DNA from: a virus
Virus record (IMG/VR): IMGVR_UViG_3300042923_001773
Coordinates: 1-49,504 of that record
Reading direction: 5' to 3' (one strand)
DNA length: 49,504 nucleotides
This document shows positions 1 through 8,428 of this stretch, in pieces. Position numbers and translations under genes: made by a program. The notes beneath the pieces were generated by a model. That model worked only from the letters and a program-made list of their open reading frames with translations, had not been told where the DNA came from and did not search any database. The first letter of the stretch is position 1; each line of letters starts with the position of its first letter.

Positions 1-1239
1 TTAAAACGCGAGCTTATCGTTAAGCATGGCCACCTGCTCAGTGTTCAGGTCTTCAATCCAGGACGCGTATATTTCGTAAACCATCTGCGCGTTTTCGTGC
101 CCCATCTGATTGGCTATAAAAGACGGGTTTGCGCCTGCGGACAAAAGCCAACATGCAAATGTGTGGCGTGTATGGTACGGATTACGGCGACGAATGCCAG
201 CACGTTTTACACTGGCGTTCCATCTTGACCCGATACTGGACAATGAATAATAAGGCTTCTGCTTTCCCTTTGCTGGCCGGGGCATAAAAACGAAACGAAG
301 TTGCTGCTTCTCCGTCAGGCCGTATTCACGATGATAGAAAACGATCTCTGTTTCTGGAAACCCGGCTGTCAGCTTCTTTTGTTCTTTTAGAGCATCCAGC
401 GCTGGCGTTAGTAGCTGCAGTGTCCGGATGCCTGCCTGCGTCTTAGGTGGCCCAAACATTCCCAGAGTATTCAGGTTCCTGGAGACGCTTACCGTACCCG
501 CCTTAAGATCGACATCCTCCCAGGCCAGAGCGGCGAGCTCACCATGTCTGAGTCCGGAATACACTGCGAACTTCCACATATTATGGCTCTGGCCGCTCAA
601 GGCTGACATCAGCTTGGCAAACTCCTCTCGCATGAGAGGATCCGGTTTGGTGTTGCTCTTCTGCAGCTTCTTGACGCCTTCAAATGCCTTACTCTCAGTA
701 AAGCCAGACTTATAGGCAAAGCGCAGGAGAGAGCAAAGCAAGGAGATGTAATTATCGACCGTACGCACAGTTCGCCCGATTTTATTTGATCGCCTGTCCA
801 GAGGATATAGGGTTGAGCCATGCAGTAGCTCACTGCGGTAGCGAAGCACATCGTTATAGCTAATCTCCCTGATGACTGTGCTCTTGCCTACGACCGCTTT
901 AAGCGTTGATATCTGCGAGCCTGTTTTACGCAGGGTGTTTGCGCAGAGCTCAATTTCACGATTTTTTAGCCAGGTATCAGCGAGCTCACCGAACGTGTTA
1001 ATAATGAGCGTCTTTTGGACGGTCTGCGCCTGCTTAGAGTCAGGGAAACGCGAGCGGTAATTGAACTGGCCGAGGTTTATCTCGCTAACGATCAGCATGC
1101 GCAGCTGACCCGCTTTTTTGATGTTTGCAGGGGTGATGAGCCACCCCTTGAGTACTTCGCGACAACGCTTACCTTTATACATGAACCAGATCCGGATGCT
1201 TTGACCTCTTATCTCCACGCCCTTGGGCAAATCAGACAT
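1..1239 (-). CDS. int: Tyrosine-recombinase integrase
   Basis: Site-specific recombinase that integrates and excises the prophage. The 412-residue protein has an N-terminal arm-type DNA-binding region (about residues 1-60, DUF3596-like), a helical core-binding region (about 75-170) and a C-terminal catalytic domain. Visible catalytic signatures are the first Arg in SGLRHGE (about 230), HTRH (about 356) and the likely nucleophile Tyr in EIYASW (about 390). An in-frame ATG lies 9 bases upstream, but the internal ATG at 1239 has an AGGA at better spacing. The gene overlaps the excisionase end and its stop codon is the first triplet of the window, so attP/attL should lie immediately to the left, outside. 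Confidence 0.95.
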   Translation of the reverse strand: MSDLPKGVEIRGQSIRIWFMYKGKRCREVLKGWLITPANIKKAGQLRMLIVSEINLGQFNYRSRFPDSKQAQTVQKTLIINTFGELADTWLKNREIELCANTLRKTGSQISTLKAVVGKSTVIREISYNDVLRYRSELLHGSTLYPLDRRSNKIGRTVRTVDNYISLLCSLLRFAYKSGFTESKAFEGVKKLQKSNTKPDPLMREEFAKLMSALSGQSHNMWKFAVYSGLRHGELAALAWEDVDLKAGTVSVSRNLNTLGMFGPPKTQAGIRTLQLLTPALDALKEQKKLTAGFPETEIVFYHREYGLTEKQQLRFVFMPRPAKGKQKPYYSLSSIGSRWNASVKRAGIRRRNPYHTRHTFACWLLSAGANPSFIANQMGHENAQMVYEIYASWIEDLNTEQVAMLNDKLAF

Positions 1240-1240
1240 C

Positions 1241-1453
1241 CTATGCATCCTGAATCATTTGGTTGATCTTGGGGTAGTTGTACCAGGTAATGCCGCGCAA
1301 TGTTTTTTCCCCTGATGGTGAGACGCGTTTAAAGTGCACGCCTTCAATCCAACACCCTTGACGATATTTTTCGATCTGACGGTTATCGAGGCCCGTTCTG
1401 GCAGTGAGCCTTTCCTCAACAACCCACTCTTCATTGAAAATTACTTGTGCCAT
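1241..1453 (-). CDS. xis: Excisionase (Xis-like)
   Basis: A 70-residue basic protein directly upstream of the integrase and overlapping the alternative integrase start. It contains a short helix-turn-helix-like segment ([18 protein letters not shown]) and the GVHFKR and ITWYN motifs typical of lambdoid excisionases (DUF1233-like). Such proteins bend DNA at the attachment site to drive excision. Position and size support the call; the family assignment is from recognition, not a search. Confidence 0.85.
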   Translation of the reverse strand: MAQVIFNEEWVVEERLTARTGLDNRQIEKYRQGCWIEGVHFKRVSPSGEKTLRGITWYNYPKINQMIQDA

Positions 1454-1517
1454 ATGAAGTACCTGGCGATCAGCACGAGTATAACTGTGCTGATCGCGCG
1501 TTGATGATATTTCGATA

Positions 1518-1760
1518 TCAAGACATCCGACCGGCCAGGCGGCGCAGACGTCGCGCGCCGGTGATCGCCGTGGCCACGTAGCTGGCGCTGCGGTTTTGGA
1601 CTTCCACCTTCACCTTCATTCCGTCGACCAGCACCGTGTATTCGCTACTGTTGGCCCGGCTGGCGTAATCGCCGAACCGTTCTACATGACGCGCCAGCGC
1701 GGCATCGCATGCCCGGCGGGCCAGTGGCGATTCTTTCTTACTGCGGTTAATTAGCCTCAT
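1518..1760 (-). CDS. DUF4060-family small phage protein
   Basis: An 80-residue protein starting [18 protein letters not shown], which resembles the DUF4060 family common between xis and recT in enterobacterial prophages. It is basic, with an Arg-rich C-terminus ([10 protein letters not shown]). Its ATG overlaps the stop of the upstream 58-aa gene in an ATGA arrangement, so translation is probably coupled. No function is established for the family. Confidence 0.75.
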   Translation of the reverse strand: MRLINRSKKESPLARRACDAALARHVERFGDYASRANSSEYTVLVDGMKVKVEVQNRSASYVATAITGARRLRRLAGRMS

Positions 1761-1933
1761 TCAGCACGCTCCGGATCAAATACGTCCCAGCAGTTCCGTT
1801 CGATATTCGCCAGCAGCCGGCGATCCTCTACCTCAACCAGCGGGCGGCCGGTAAGTTCTGCGATTTGCTGGTTGTTGTGCGTCTGCAGCAGGCGTAGTTC
1901 CTCAATGCTCCAGCGGGTTTGTTTCTCACTCAT
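1757..1933 (-). CDS. Small unknown phage protein (58 aa)
   Basis: A 58-residue frame beginning MSEKQTRWSIEELRLL and ending DVFDPERAE. It lies between recT and the DUF4060 gene and overlaps the latter by ATGA, which supports real translation. The N-terminal half (RWSIEELRLLQTHNNQQIAE) looks like a small Myb/SANT- or HTH-type helical segment, so DNA binding is possible, but I do not recognise the family. Confidence 0.6.
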   Translation of the reverse strand: MSEKQTRWSIEELRLLQTHNNQQIAELTGRPLVEVEDRRLLANIERNCWDVFDPERAE

Positions 1934-1967
1934 CTCATTACCGGGAGGGTTGCCCCTCCCGCCTCCC

Positions 1968-3056
1968 TCAGGCCACGTATTCCGGCTTCATATCGCCCAA
2001 GGTAATGGCGAACTTTTCATACAGCTCGTCGCCCAGGTTGCGTTTGGCCGCTGCCAGTGTTTGCTCGGCTTTAGCAAACTGCTCAGCAGCATCCGGCTCA
2101 CCGGACTGGGGCAGGGAGTTGATGGCTGCCTCTACTTTGTTGCGGGCATCGACCAGGTAGTAGCGCCGAACGGCTTTATTTTTCAGCTCAGTAAAAAGCG
2201 CGGATCCGAGAGTTGCTTTTGCTAACTCAATATCTGCCCGCACGGCTTTTGCCTGGTCCACTGATTGCGCTGTTTCAATGCGATCGCGGAACTCGTCGGC
2301 CAGCACGTCGATATTGGTACCGGATTCCTGTGCGCTTGTGGTTGTCTCAGGAGCGCCGCGCGTTATCTCGCCCAAAGTGACACGCTGCTGCGCCGGGTTG
2401 ATTACTTTTTCCTGACGCTCTTCGATTTCATCGGCAGTGTATACACCAAGAATCACATCGGGACAGTGCAGACGAGCCCAGCGCTTAACTCCCAGATAAG
2501 CCAGCTGCTGGCGGGGATCGCTTGCCCAGAGTGTCGAATTACGCACCTGAGCCTGAGACAGCATAAGAACGAGTTCACGGGGTTCGTCCTCGCCCTTCAT
2601 GGTTGCCCATACGCGGACACCTACGCCTGCCTCATCTTTCATATCCCAACCCGGCGCGATGTACTTTTTCCCCTGTCCATTGGTTTTCTCAACGAACCGG
2701 CCAATAATGTTCTCCCACGCACCGAACCAATCAAAATGCAGACGGTCCTTTGTGGGAGACATGTTCGTGACGACAGCGTTGACCAGCTGAGCTTCATAAC
2801 CGAGTACGCCGCTATTCCCGACGATGAATGTTTTCTGAGCCACAGCGAATGGATCCATACCCCAGCGGGCAGCCTGCATTACCACAGCCATACAGGCGTC
2901 AGGCTTGCCACGAAAATGCTCTGGTACGAACGCGCCGCTGTTCGCCATGACCGCCGACAAGGTCCGGAGGCGTTCGAACAGTTCACCGTTGGTCAGGATT
3001 GAAATGTTGTCGATCATCTGCGTTTTATTTTCGTTATTAGAAATTACTGTAGACAT
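1968..3056 (-). CDS. recT: RecT single-strand annealing protein
   Basis: Homologous-recombination annealase that works with the RecE-type exonuclease encoded just upstream. The 362-residue protein has the RecT core at about residues 10-225 (ACMAVVMQAARWGMDPFAVA, QLAYLGVKRWARL) and a variable charged C-terminus. I chose the ATG at 3056 because AAGGGG is spaced 8 bases from it; the ATG two codons earlier is only 2 bases from the same ribosome-binding site. The start is 13 bases beyond the exonuclease stop, so they form one leftward operon. Confidence 0.93.
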   Translation of the reverse strand: MSTVISNNENKTQMIDNISILTNGELFERLRTLSAVMANSGAFVPEHFRGKPDACMAVVMQAARWGMDPFAVAQKTFIVGNSGVLGYEAQLVNAVVTNMSPTKDRLHFDWFGAWENIIGRFVEKTNGQGKKYIAPGWDMKDEAGVGVRVWATMKGEDEPRELVLMLSQAQVRNSTLWASDPRQQLAYLGVKRWARLHCPDVILGVYTADEIEERQEKVINPAQQRVTLGEITRGAPETTTSAQESGTNIDVLADEFRDRIETAQSVDQAKAVRADIELAKATLGSALFTELKNKAVRRYYLVDARNKVEAAINSLPQSGEPDAAEQFAKAEQTLAAAKRNLGDELYEKFAITLGDMKPEYVA

Positions 3057-3068
3057 TGTCATTTCCCC

Positions 3069-6000
3069 TTATGCCTGTTCGCGCAGCGCTTCAAGGCGGC
3101 GCAGGTCGAAGTCGTCAAGTTCATCGGTATAGTCATCGGTGATCGGCGCAGGCCACTCTCCTGTGTCGAACCCGGTAGCGATAGCGCGCATGGTTTTGCG
3201 GTATTCCAGCATGCCCAGTTCCAGCAGCTCTGCAGATGCCTCGATAATGGCGATCCAGTGGTAGTTCTCGTCTTTGTTAACGAAAATCCAGAAGAACTGA
3301 TCCAGCGCTGCGGTTTCGCAGTACATGGCCGCGCTCAGATGGTAATCACGCATCCGGATCTCACGGCGGAGTCGGGCTTTCAGCGCATCTGCTTTTACAT
3401 CCCACATGCTGATAGTTTTGAGGTCGGCACCGATACGGACGCCGTCCAGCTCGATTTCGAGGTCCGGGCGCACGCGGATTTCTAAACCTGTCTCTTCGTC
3501 AATGCCGAAATAGCTGGTCTCCACGGCGCGGCTCGGGTGCGTCAGCAGCATGCCGGAGGTCGGGTGTGCCAGTAATGCAGACTGAATGGCTCGTGCGGTC
3601 GCCAGCTGCTGGCGGGTCACGAGCACCTTGCCTTCCGGGTTCTCGCGCCAGGCGTCCAGCAGCTCGTCGGCGAATACGGCTTCCGGACGGACTGCCTTGA
3701 GCGCCTGGATCATGTCGGCTTTGGTACCGGACACTTTCAGCGGCGAGGGCTTCTGTGCCTCCTGTGCAACCATGTCAGGATTGACGATCGCCAGCTGCTC
3801 GAGGAGGGCGTCACGGCTGCCGGTAGTTTTCATCGGCGCGGGCAGGGTGGCGTTGTATTCTTTGATGCAGGCCTTCATAGCTGCAGCGGTCTGTTTCTTG
3901 TCGGGCTCGATGCGCTGGAACTCCACCGGCAGCGCCATATAGCTCTCTGCGGTTTCGTCTACTGCTGCGCCCAGCGGCAGCGGGGCGGGCAGGGTAGCGT
4001 TATGGGCCTCCAGCAGCGCTTTGATATCGTCAGCGCTCAGCTGCGGCGGCAGGCTGGCGTTGTATTCCTCGATACTGGCGCGGATCGTTGCAGTCGTGGT
4101 GAGCACGCCTTCCGGCATTTCCGGCTCGATGCTGAACTCGGCGGCCAGCGTCTCCGGCTGCAGCGCCAGCGCATGCACCAGATTGCCCATGTCGAGCACC
4201 TTCGACCGCTCCTTCTGGATGGTCTTAGAGACGTGGCGCGCTTCGAAATACATCAGGGAGACGCGGGCGTCTTTTACCATAGTGCTGCTAATGCCGTTTG
4301 CCGCATGATAGACCTCGTTCGGCAGGCCCTCATAACGGCCCGGCTCGAAATAGGCTGGCCATTGCTGCGCGGCAGCTTCTGGCTCGGGAATATCCACTAC
4401 TGGCTCGATTTCTGGCGTTTCCGGTTCGGTTTGTGGCAATTCCGGCTCATCCTGGTGCAGGAGGACGACTTTCTGGTTCAGATCGGCAGCGACGTCGCGC
4501 GCCAGCTCCGGCGCTCTGGCTGCCAGTATTTCTGCCCTAGTTAAAGTACTTGCTTGCGCAGCTGCTGCATCATTGCCTTCGACCGCTGATAACTCAGCAC
4601 CAGCCTGGCTTTCGCTCTGGTCAGTCTCTTCCATCTGCACATGTACGACGCTCTCCGCTTCCTGTTTTGCGACTTCATTTGAGGGGGTGGTCAGCAGACC
4701 ATCGATGGAGAACACGCCGCTGCCCAGGCTCTTAACTTCGGGCTGGGCTGGTTCACTGGCGGTGGCGTTATCTACAGCTGGGGCGATCACCAGCGATTCA
4801 ACAGCCTGCCAGCGATCCTCGCTGTCTGGTTTTCCTGTATCCGGGATGAATGCCACTTCTTTGCCGTTCTGCGCGATGTAACTAATTAGCTTTGGTGTCT
4901 CGTTATGAATGCCTTCAGGTGCATTGCGGATCAGGACGAATACGGCAGCACGTGAAAAGTCCAGAATGCCCGGCGTCTTGCGCAGCTGAGTGCTCCAGGA
5001 GCTCCAGGGCTCTTCTTTGTTGGCGATGATTTCTTTCGCACGGCGCAGCACGCCACCCGGGATCTCGTAAATGTTGTAATCCATGGGCAGCAGGGCGGCC
5101 GCGATTTCAATATCGAGAGTGTCGAGCGTATGTTTCAGATCCGGATTGCGATCGGTAGGGTTGCCGCCGCCAGCATTGGTACCAGAGTCAGTGCGCTGGA
5201 TACCTGATTTGCCAGCTTTCTTGAGCCATTTAGCAGTGACGCCGTCACGGTCAACTTTTTTGCCTGGGGTAGTTATTGAAGAGTCGCTGTTGTGCGCCTC
5301 GATCCATTCTTTGAAGAATGAAACCAGTTGCGCCAGCTGCGGAGCTGGACCGTCGACTGACCAGATAGACTGGGTGGCTGCAAAAAGTTCTGCCAGGGTT
5401 TCGGGGAAAACATGCTGCAGCTGGCGAACCTGCTCATTGCGGCATGCCAGCAGCACGTTCTGCGGGTAGGAGGCGTCCATGTCCAGGCTGACCCGGGTGA
5501 TCTCGGCTACCTGTTCGGCGCTCAGCTCGTTGAACAGGCCAAATAGCCAGGTTCCCAGCACGCGCTGATTGTATGAATAGTTCTGATGACCAGACGCGCC
5601 ATCATTAGCGGTTTCGGGGCCTTCCACCGGAGCTTGTTGGGTTTCAATCCATGACTGAACGATATGGTTTCGTCCATCTTCCGTAGCAGTTGAGTACACG
5701 CAGGCAAACTGACGCACCAGATCTGCAGTCATATTGTCCCGATAGCATTCTGGCCAAACCTGCCGGATTGCGCGGATCACACCCGCCGTTACCCCGCCAG
5801 TAAAATTCACTACCGCCGGATCAGTTAGCGCGGCAACAACAATACTTAAGGTTTCGCTGTTATTGGCCAGAACCGCCTCTTTGACCTCGCTCAGTTGCTG
5901 AGAGTCAATGTGCTGCTGGTCAAACAACCACGCGGTAGCAATCTGCTCCGGCAAGGGTAACTCGCGGATAGATGTCCATCCGTCGTCCTGCCCGGAATCT

Positions 6001-6317
6001 TCCACGTTATCGGCTTGCCCATTCTGAGTGTTGACGATAAGGGTCGGACTCCACGAGCGACCATCTTCACCCAGGGTGTAACGATCGCACCAGGTATCAT
6101 CCAGCTCGCCCTCTTCCGGGAGATCGTCAGCGACATGCCAGTCGGTGCGCTGCGGCAGCTGGTAGTCAGCGCCACGGCCAACAGCAATATCGGCGTCGTC
6201 GAGAATGTTGAGGATCTCGCGTTCGGCGCGAGAGTCGGATTTAGCAGATAGCCAGCAGAAGAGGTTTTTCCGCTCGGATTTTGCCTTAGCTTTAATCACA
6301 AACGCATAGGTGTTCAT
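3069..6317 (-). CDS. recE: RecE-type exodeoxyribonuclease VIII, large form
   Basis: 5'-3' double-strand exonuclease that generates tails for RecT. The 1082-residue length is above that of Rac RecE; as in Rac RecE only the C-terminal part carries the nuclease. Signatures are GISSTMVKDA, GNLVHAL, and the PD-(D/E)XK-like residues in RPDLEIE (about 954) and GADLKT (about 965), then DYHLSAAMY (about 990). The central region (about 500-720) is acidic, Glu/Pro/Ala-rich and probably disordered. Three imperfect copies of a [E/A]-[Y/H]-NA-[S/T]-LP-x-P/Q module occur at about 750-830. The start at 6317 (MNTYAFVIKAKAK) has AAAGGAG 8-10 bases upstream; the frame stays open 32 codons further without comparable support. 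Confidence 0.9.
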   Translation of the reverse strand: MNTYAFVIKAKAKSERKNLFCWLSAKSDSRAEREILNILDDADIAVGRGADYQLPQRTDWHVADDLPEEGELDDTWCDRYTLGEDGRSWSPTLIVNTQNGQADNVEDSGQDDGWTSIRELPLPEQIATAWLFDQQHIDSQQLSEVKEAVLANNSETLSIVVAALTDPAVVNFTGGVTAGVIRAIRQVWPECYRDNMTADLVRQFACVYSTATEDGRNHIVQSWIETQQAPVEGPETANDGASGHQNYSYNQRVLGTWLFGLFNELSAEQVAEITRVSLDMDASYPQNVLLACRNEQVRQLQHVFPETLAELFAATQSIWSVDGPAPQLAQLVSFFKEWIEAHNSDSSITTPGKKVDRDGVTAKWLKKAGKSGIQRTDSGTNAGGGNPTDRNPDLKHTLDTLDIEIAAALLPMDYNIYEIPGGVLRRAKEIIANKEEPWSSWSTQLRKTPGILDFSRAAVFVLIRNAPEGIHNETPKLISYIAQNGKEVAFIPDTGKPDSEDRWQAVESLVIAPAVDNATASEPAQPEVKSLGSGVFSIDGLLTTPSNEVAKQEAESVVHVQMEETDQSESQAGAELSAVEGNDAAAAQASTLTRAEILAARAPELARDVAADLNQKVVLLHQDEPELPQTEPETPEIEPVVDIPEPEAAAQQWPAYFEPGRYEGLPNEVYHAANGISSTMVKDARVSLMYFEARHVSKTIQKERSKVLDMGNLVHALALQPETLAAEFSIEPEMPEGVLTTTATIRASIEEYNASLPPQLSADDIKALLEAHNATLPAPLPLGAAVDETAESYMALPVEFQRIEPDKKQTAAAMKACIKEYNATLPAPMKTTGSRDALLEQLAIVNPDMVAQEAQKPSPLKVSGTKADMIQALKAVRPEAVFADELLDAWRENPEGKVLVTRQQLATARAIQSALLAHPTSGMLLTHPSRAVETSYFGIDEETGLEIRVRPDLEIELDGVRIGADLKTISMWDVKADALKARLRREIRMRDYHLSAAMYCETAALDQFFWIFVNKDENYHWIAIIEASAELLELGMLEYRKTMRAIATGFDTGEWPAPITDDYTDELDDFDLRRLEALREQA

Positions 6318-6446
6318 TGCGTCTAAGCTCCTTTGGGTTGTAAGATCCCCGGCGCTGTATAAGCCGCCTGACTTTGGTGGTTGTAATTTCCGGTGTACTT
6401 TGGTCGGTGGCACCGGAGGGAGAGCCGGCTTCGGCGGGTTTTTTCG

Positions 6447-6635
6447 TTACAGCGTCACTGCTGGTTGTTCGCCGTTACGGACAATGCGCTCCACTTCGAA
6501 ACACTCGCCCGCAACATGCTGCTCAACAGCTGCCGCTTCACACTGGCGCTGGTCTTCATACACACCCAGCACCACATCCTGAAAATCGCCGTTGGTCATG
6601 CCCACGGTCAGCACTAACGCGAATAACGTGTTCAT
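6447..6635 (-). CDS. DUF1482-family protein
   Basis: A 62-residue protein starting MNTLFALVLTVGM, with a hydrophobic N-terminus resembling a signal/anchor, three Cys/acidic motifs (DVVLGVYEDQRQCE, GECFEVE) and the ending IVRNGEQPAVTL. This pattern matches DUF1482, which commonly sits upstream of recE in Rac-like prophages. Its ATG overlaps the upstream gene's TGA as TGATG. The hydrophobic start suggests export or membrane association; function is unknown. Confidence 0.8.
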   Translation of the reverse strand: MNTLFALVLTVGMTNGDFQDVVLGVYEDQRQCEAAAVEQHVAGECFEVERIVRNGEQPAVTL

Positions 6636-6838
6636 CAGTGACTTCCTGCCGGTACCAGATGCGGCTGAACATTGGGGGCGGCGAACGGCTGGCGGATATG
6701 GCGCAGGTTGCCCTGCGGCTCGTGCCAGTAAACCCTTTCGATATGGTCAAACGAGACAAGCCAAGCTGCGCCGGTGCGGCTGTTGCGCATGGCTACTGCT
6801 TTCCCGCTGTTTGGTACTGCCTGATTGGTAGTTGCCAT
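6635..6838 (-). CDS. First gene of the leftward early operon (67 aa, unknown)
   Basis: A 67-residue protein, MATTNQAVPNSGKAV to PHLVPAGSH, containing RVYWHEPQGNLRHIRQPF. It is the first gene after the predicted leftward promoter and is translationally coupled (TGATG) to the DUF1482 gene. A CTCCCGG-complement ribosome-binding site (CCGGGAGGAT) lies just upstream of the ATG. I do not recognise a family. Its position is that of lambda N or kil-type genes, but it has no Arg-rich N-like motif. Confidence 0.65.
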   Translation of the reverse strand: MATTNQAVPNSGKAVAMRNSRTGAAWLVSFDHIERVYWHEPQGNLRHIRQPFAAPNVQPHLVPAGSH

Positions 6839-6907
6839 CTCATCCTCCCGGTCTTTCCCGGCGTCAGAACGTTTATCGGAGCAACGCAGCGCGTTGTTGA
6901 TGAAGTG

Positions 6908-6937
6908 AGTTTACTCATTACTAAACCATTATGTAAA
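6908..6937 (-). promoter_or_regulatory. Predicted leftward early promoter (PL-like)
   Basis: Read on the minus strand: -35 TTTACA (6937-6932), an 18-base spacer and -10 TAAACT (6913-6908). The layout is the same as in the rightward promoter, and an operator-like palindrome occupies the spacer and -10 in the same register. Predicted from sequence only. Confidence 0.55.
6909..6926. promoter_or_regulatory. Repressor operator candidate OL1
   Basis: 18-bp near-palindrome GTTTACTCATTACTAAAC. Its reverse complement matches the OR site at 7476-7493 at 16 of 18 positions, and it overlaps the PL spacer and -10 element. Confidence 0.6.
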
Positions 6938-6950
6938 GTCTTTAGTAAAC
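6933..6950. promoter_or_regulatory. Repressor operator candidate OL2 (weaker)
   Basis: GTAAAGTCTTTAGTAAAC. The right half (TTTAGTAAAC) matches the operator half-site; the left half is degenerate. It lies 6 bp from OL1 and covers the PL -35. Confidence 0.4.
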
Positions 6951-7031
6951 TTTTTCGTTGAGTTTGAGCTAAACCGTTATTTGCGCGATGGTTTTTTGAG
7001 AGTTAGGCGTGTTGGGTTGAATTACAGGCAT

Positions 7032-7056
7032 AAAAAAACCGCCTTGTAGGCGGCTT
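7032..7056 (-). terminator. Intrinsic terminator of the repressor gene
   Basis: On the minus strand, CCGCC / GGCGG stem (7049-7053 with 7039-7043), TACAA-type loop, then seven T. It begins 13 bases after the repressor stop and separates it from the PL region. Confidence 0.85.
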
Positions 7057-7068
7057 GAGGAAGGATAT

Positions 7069-7425
7069 TTACTTACGTGAGGCTAATAGCTCTTTGAAAA
7101 GCTCATTGAACTTGTCAAATTTAGACTCAAATTCAATAAGCATCTCCCGCTTGGCAGAATCAGGAAACCCTCTAAAGAACTTAATCAATTTTGTCTCATC
7201 AGCAGTAAGAACTAGCTCGTTTTGTGCTTTGTCTGGATGGTCATCGTCAACATCCAGGTAACCGGAAGGCATATTGTAATCATGCTCGATCCTCCTAGCT
7301 GCCCTTTCTCCAAAGGAGCTCTTGCCATTTATCAACTGGGATAAATAGCTTTTCTCTTTTTCTGGTAGAGCCTTATCGGCAAACCAAGCCTTTAGGCGTC
7401 TTCTTCGGATTTCTGCTGTGGTCAT
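7069..7425 (-). CDS. cI: Short CI-type repressor without a peptidase domain
   Basis: Likely lysogeny repressor. From the ATG at 7425 it is 118 residues: an XRE-type helix-turn-helix (SYLSQLINGKSSFGERAARR, about residues 25-50) followed by a short helical tail (SAKREMLIEFESKFDKFNELF) that could mediate oligomerisation. There is no S24/LexA-like domain, so RecA-stimulated self-cleavage is not possible as in lambda CI. A longer frame opens at 7497 but would run through both OR operators. The ribosome-binding site at 7425 is weak, and the predicted PRM would give an almost leaderless message, as in lambda. Followed by its own terminator. Confidence 0.8.
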   Translation of the reverse strand: MTTAEIRRRRLKAWFADKALPEKEKSYLSQLINGKSSFGERAARRIEHDYNMPSGYLDVDDDHPDKAQNELVLTADETKLIKFFRGFPDSAKREMLIEFESKFDKFNELFKELLASRK

Positions 7426-7436
7426 GCTCGCATTTT

Positions 7437-7454
7437 GATTAGTAATTTCTAAAC
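7437..7454. promoter_or_regulatory. Repressor operator candidate OR (repressor-proximal)
   Basis: GATTAGTAATTTCTAAAC, imperfect match to the GTTTAsTnATTAsTAAAC pattern. It lies immediately upstream of the repressor ATG, where a PRM promoter (TTGCTT, 17 bp, CAAAAT on the minus strand) would be. Confidence 0.45.
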
Positions 7455-7464
7455 AAGCAAATAC

Positions 7465-7494
7465 TTGACTATTGTGTTTAGTGATTAGTAAACT
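7465..7494 (+). promoter_or_regulatory. Predicted rightward early promoter (PR-like)
   Basis: -35 TTGACT (7465-7470), 18-base spacer, -10 TAAACT (7489-7494). It drives the cro-like gene at 7521. The best operator palindrome fills the spacer and -10. Confidence 0.65.
7476..7493. promoter_or_regulatory. Repressor operator candidate OR (PR-overlapping)
   Basis: GTTTAGTGATTAGTAAAC, the best palindrome of the set, centred in PR. Binding here would block RNA polymerase on the rightward promoter. Confidence 0.65.
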
Positions 7495-7520
7495 CATCCC
7501 ACACCTTACCAGGAGGCTAT

Positions 7521-7784
7521 ATGCAGCTTAAAGATTACCTATCCCAGCAGCGGGGCAACGCCAAATGGCTAGCCGAAAAGCTGGGTATATCCATGTCGTT
7601 CCTGTCCCAGATGGCCTCAAACGCATCACCTATTTCGCCTAAACGAGCGATAGAAATAGAAAGATTTACTGGCGGCATGGTCACGCGTGCGGACTGTCTG
7701 CCAACAGAGTGGGTGCACATATGGCCTGAATATACCCCACGCTCTATTGGTGCATCTGCCAACGTAAACCTAAATAAGGCATAG
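7521..7784 (+). CDS. Cro-like / YdaS-family regulator
   Basis: An 87-residue protein starting MQLKDYLSQQRGNAKWLAEKL with a helix-turn-helix (AKWLAEKLGISMSFLSQMAS) characteristic of the YdaS/Cro family. It sits divergently from the repressor with an excellent ribosome-binding site (CCAGGAGG, 6 bases before ATG). By position and family it should act as the Cro-type regulator at the operators in the intergenic region. In Rac and CP-933P the same place is held by ydaS, followed by ydaT, as here. Confidence 0.85.
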   Translation: MQLKDYLSQQRGNAKWLAEKLGISMSFLSQMASNASPISPKRAIEIERFTGGMVTRADCLPTEWVHIWPEYTPRSIGASANVNLNKA

Positions 7785-7787
7785 CAA

Positions 7788-8324
7788 ATGCAAACACTTA
7801 CTTTTCAACAGAGTACCTCTTTTTCACCGTCAGCGATGATAAATCGCTCTCAAGTCAAAGAGGCGAACCATGTCGATATCCGCGACGCCGTCCGCGCCTG
7901 GGCAGCAGTTGCCGGGCAGGACGTCGTTGCTGCTCACATCGTGGATCAGTGGCGCAGCTGCGACGGGGAGGGTATTGAGTTTTCGGCGGATATCAGCCGC
8001 GCCCGGCAGAAGTTATTCCGCTGGCTCGATAACCGTTTCGATACCGACGATTGCCGGGATCGGGTGCGCCAGTTGACGCCCGCGATCTTGGCCGTTCTGC
8101 CGCTTGAGCATCGCGGCGCGCTGGTGGGCGGTGATTGCAAAATTACGCGCCTGGCGCATGCCGAAAAGGAGGTCGCCGAGGCGAAGCGGGCGGTGATGCT
8201 GGACGCGCCCAGGCATCAGAAGCTTAAGGAGATGAGTGAGGGGATCGTGGCTATGTTTCGTCTTGAGCCAGATCTGGCAGGGCCGCTTATGTCCATGGTT
8301 TCGACAATGCTGGGGGGTGTATGA
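7788..8324 (+). CDS. YdaT-like (CII-equivalent) regulator
   Basis: A 178-residue protein. The segment DIRDAVRAWAAVAGQDVVAAHI...RARQKLFRWLDN...LTPAILAVLPLEHR resembles YdaT of Rac/CP-933P, known from structural work to be a DNA-binding functional counterpart of CII although first named a toxin. It lies three bases after the cro-like gene and upstream of replication O, exactly the cII position. The N-terminal 30 residues are extra and Ser-rich. Regulator is more likely than toxin. Confidence 0.65.
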   Translation: MQTLTFQQSTSFSPSAMINRSQVKEANHVDIRDAVRAWAAVAGQDVVAAHIVDQWRSCDGEGIEFSADISRARQKLFRWLDNRFDTDDCRDRVRQLTPAILAVLPLEHRGALVGGDCKITRLAHAEKEVAEAKRAVMLDAPRHQKLKEMSEGIVAMFRLEPDLAGPLMSMVSTMLGGV

Positions 8325-8428
8325 CAGGAATAAAAATGGTGAAAGCCGCGCTGGTGGAACAGCAACGGCTTTCGGGGTGTGAACTAACTGCAGCCAATTC
8401 ACGAGGTGAGTATGTCAAATACCGCTGA
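8321..8428 (+). CDS. Possible 35-aa peptide overlapping ydaT-like stop and O start
   Basis: ATG at 8321 overlaps the upstream TGA (ATGA), giving a 35-residue basic peptide (MTGIKMVKAALVEQQ start) that ends inside the first codons of the O gene. The ATGA coupling is suggestive, but no family is recognised and it may be only a coupling leader. Confidence 0.3.
   Translation: MTGIKMVKAALVEQQRLSGCELTAANSRGEYVKYR

Noticed and set aside
7425-7497. Upstream start of the repressor at 7497
   Set aside because: It would place both OR operators and the predicted PRM inside the coding region; the HTH domain begins properly from 7425.
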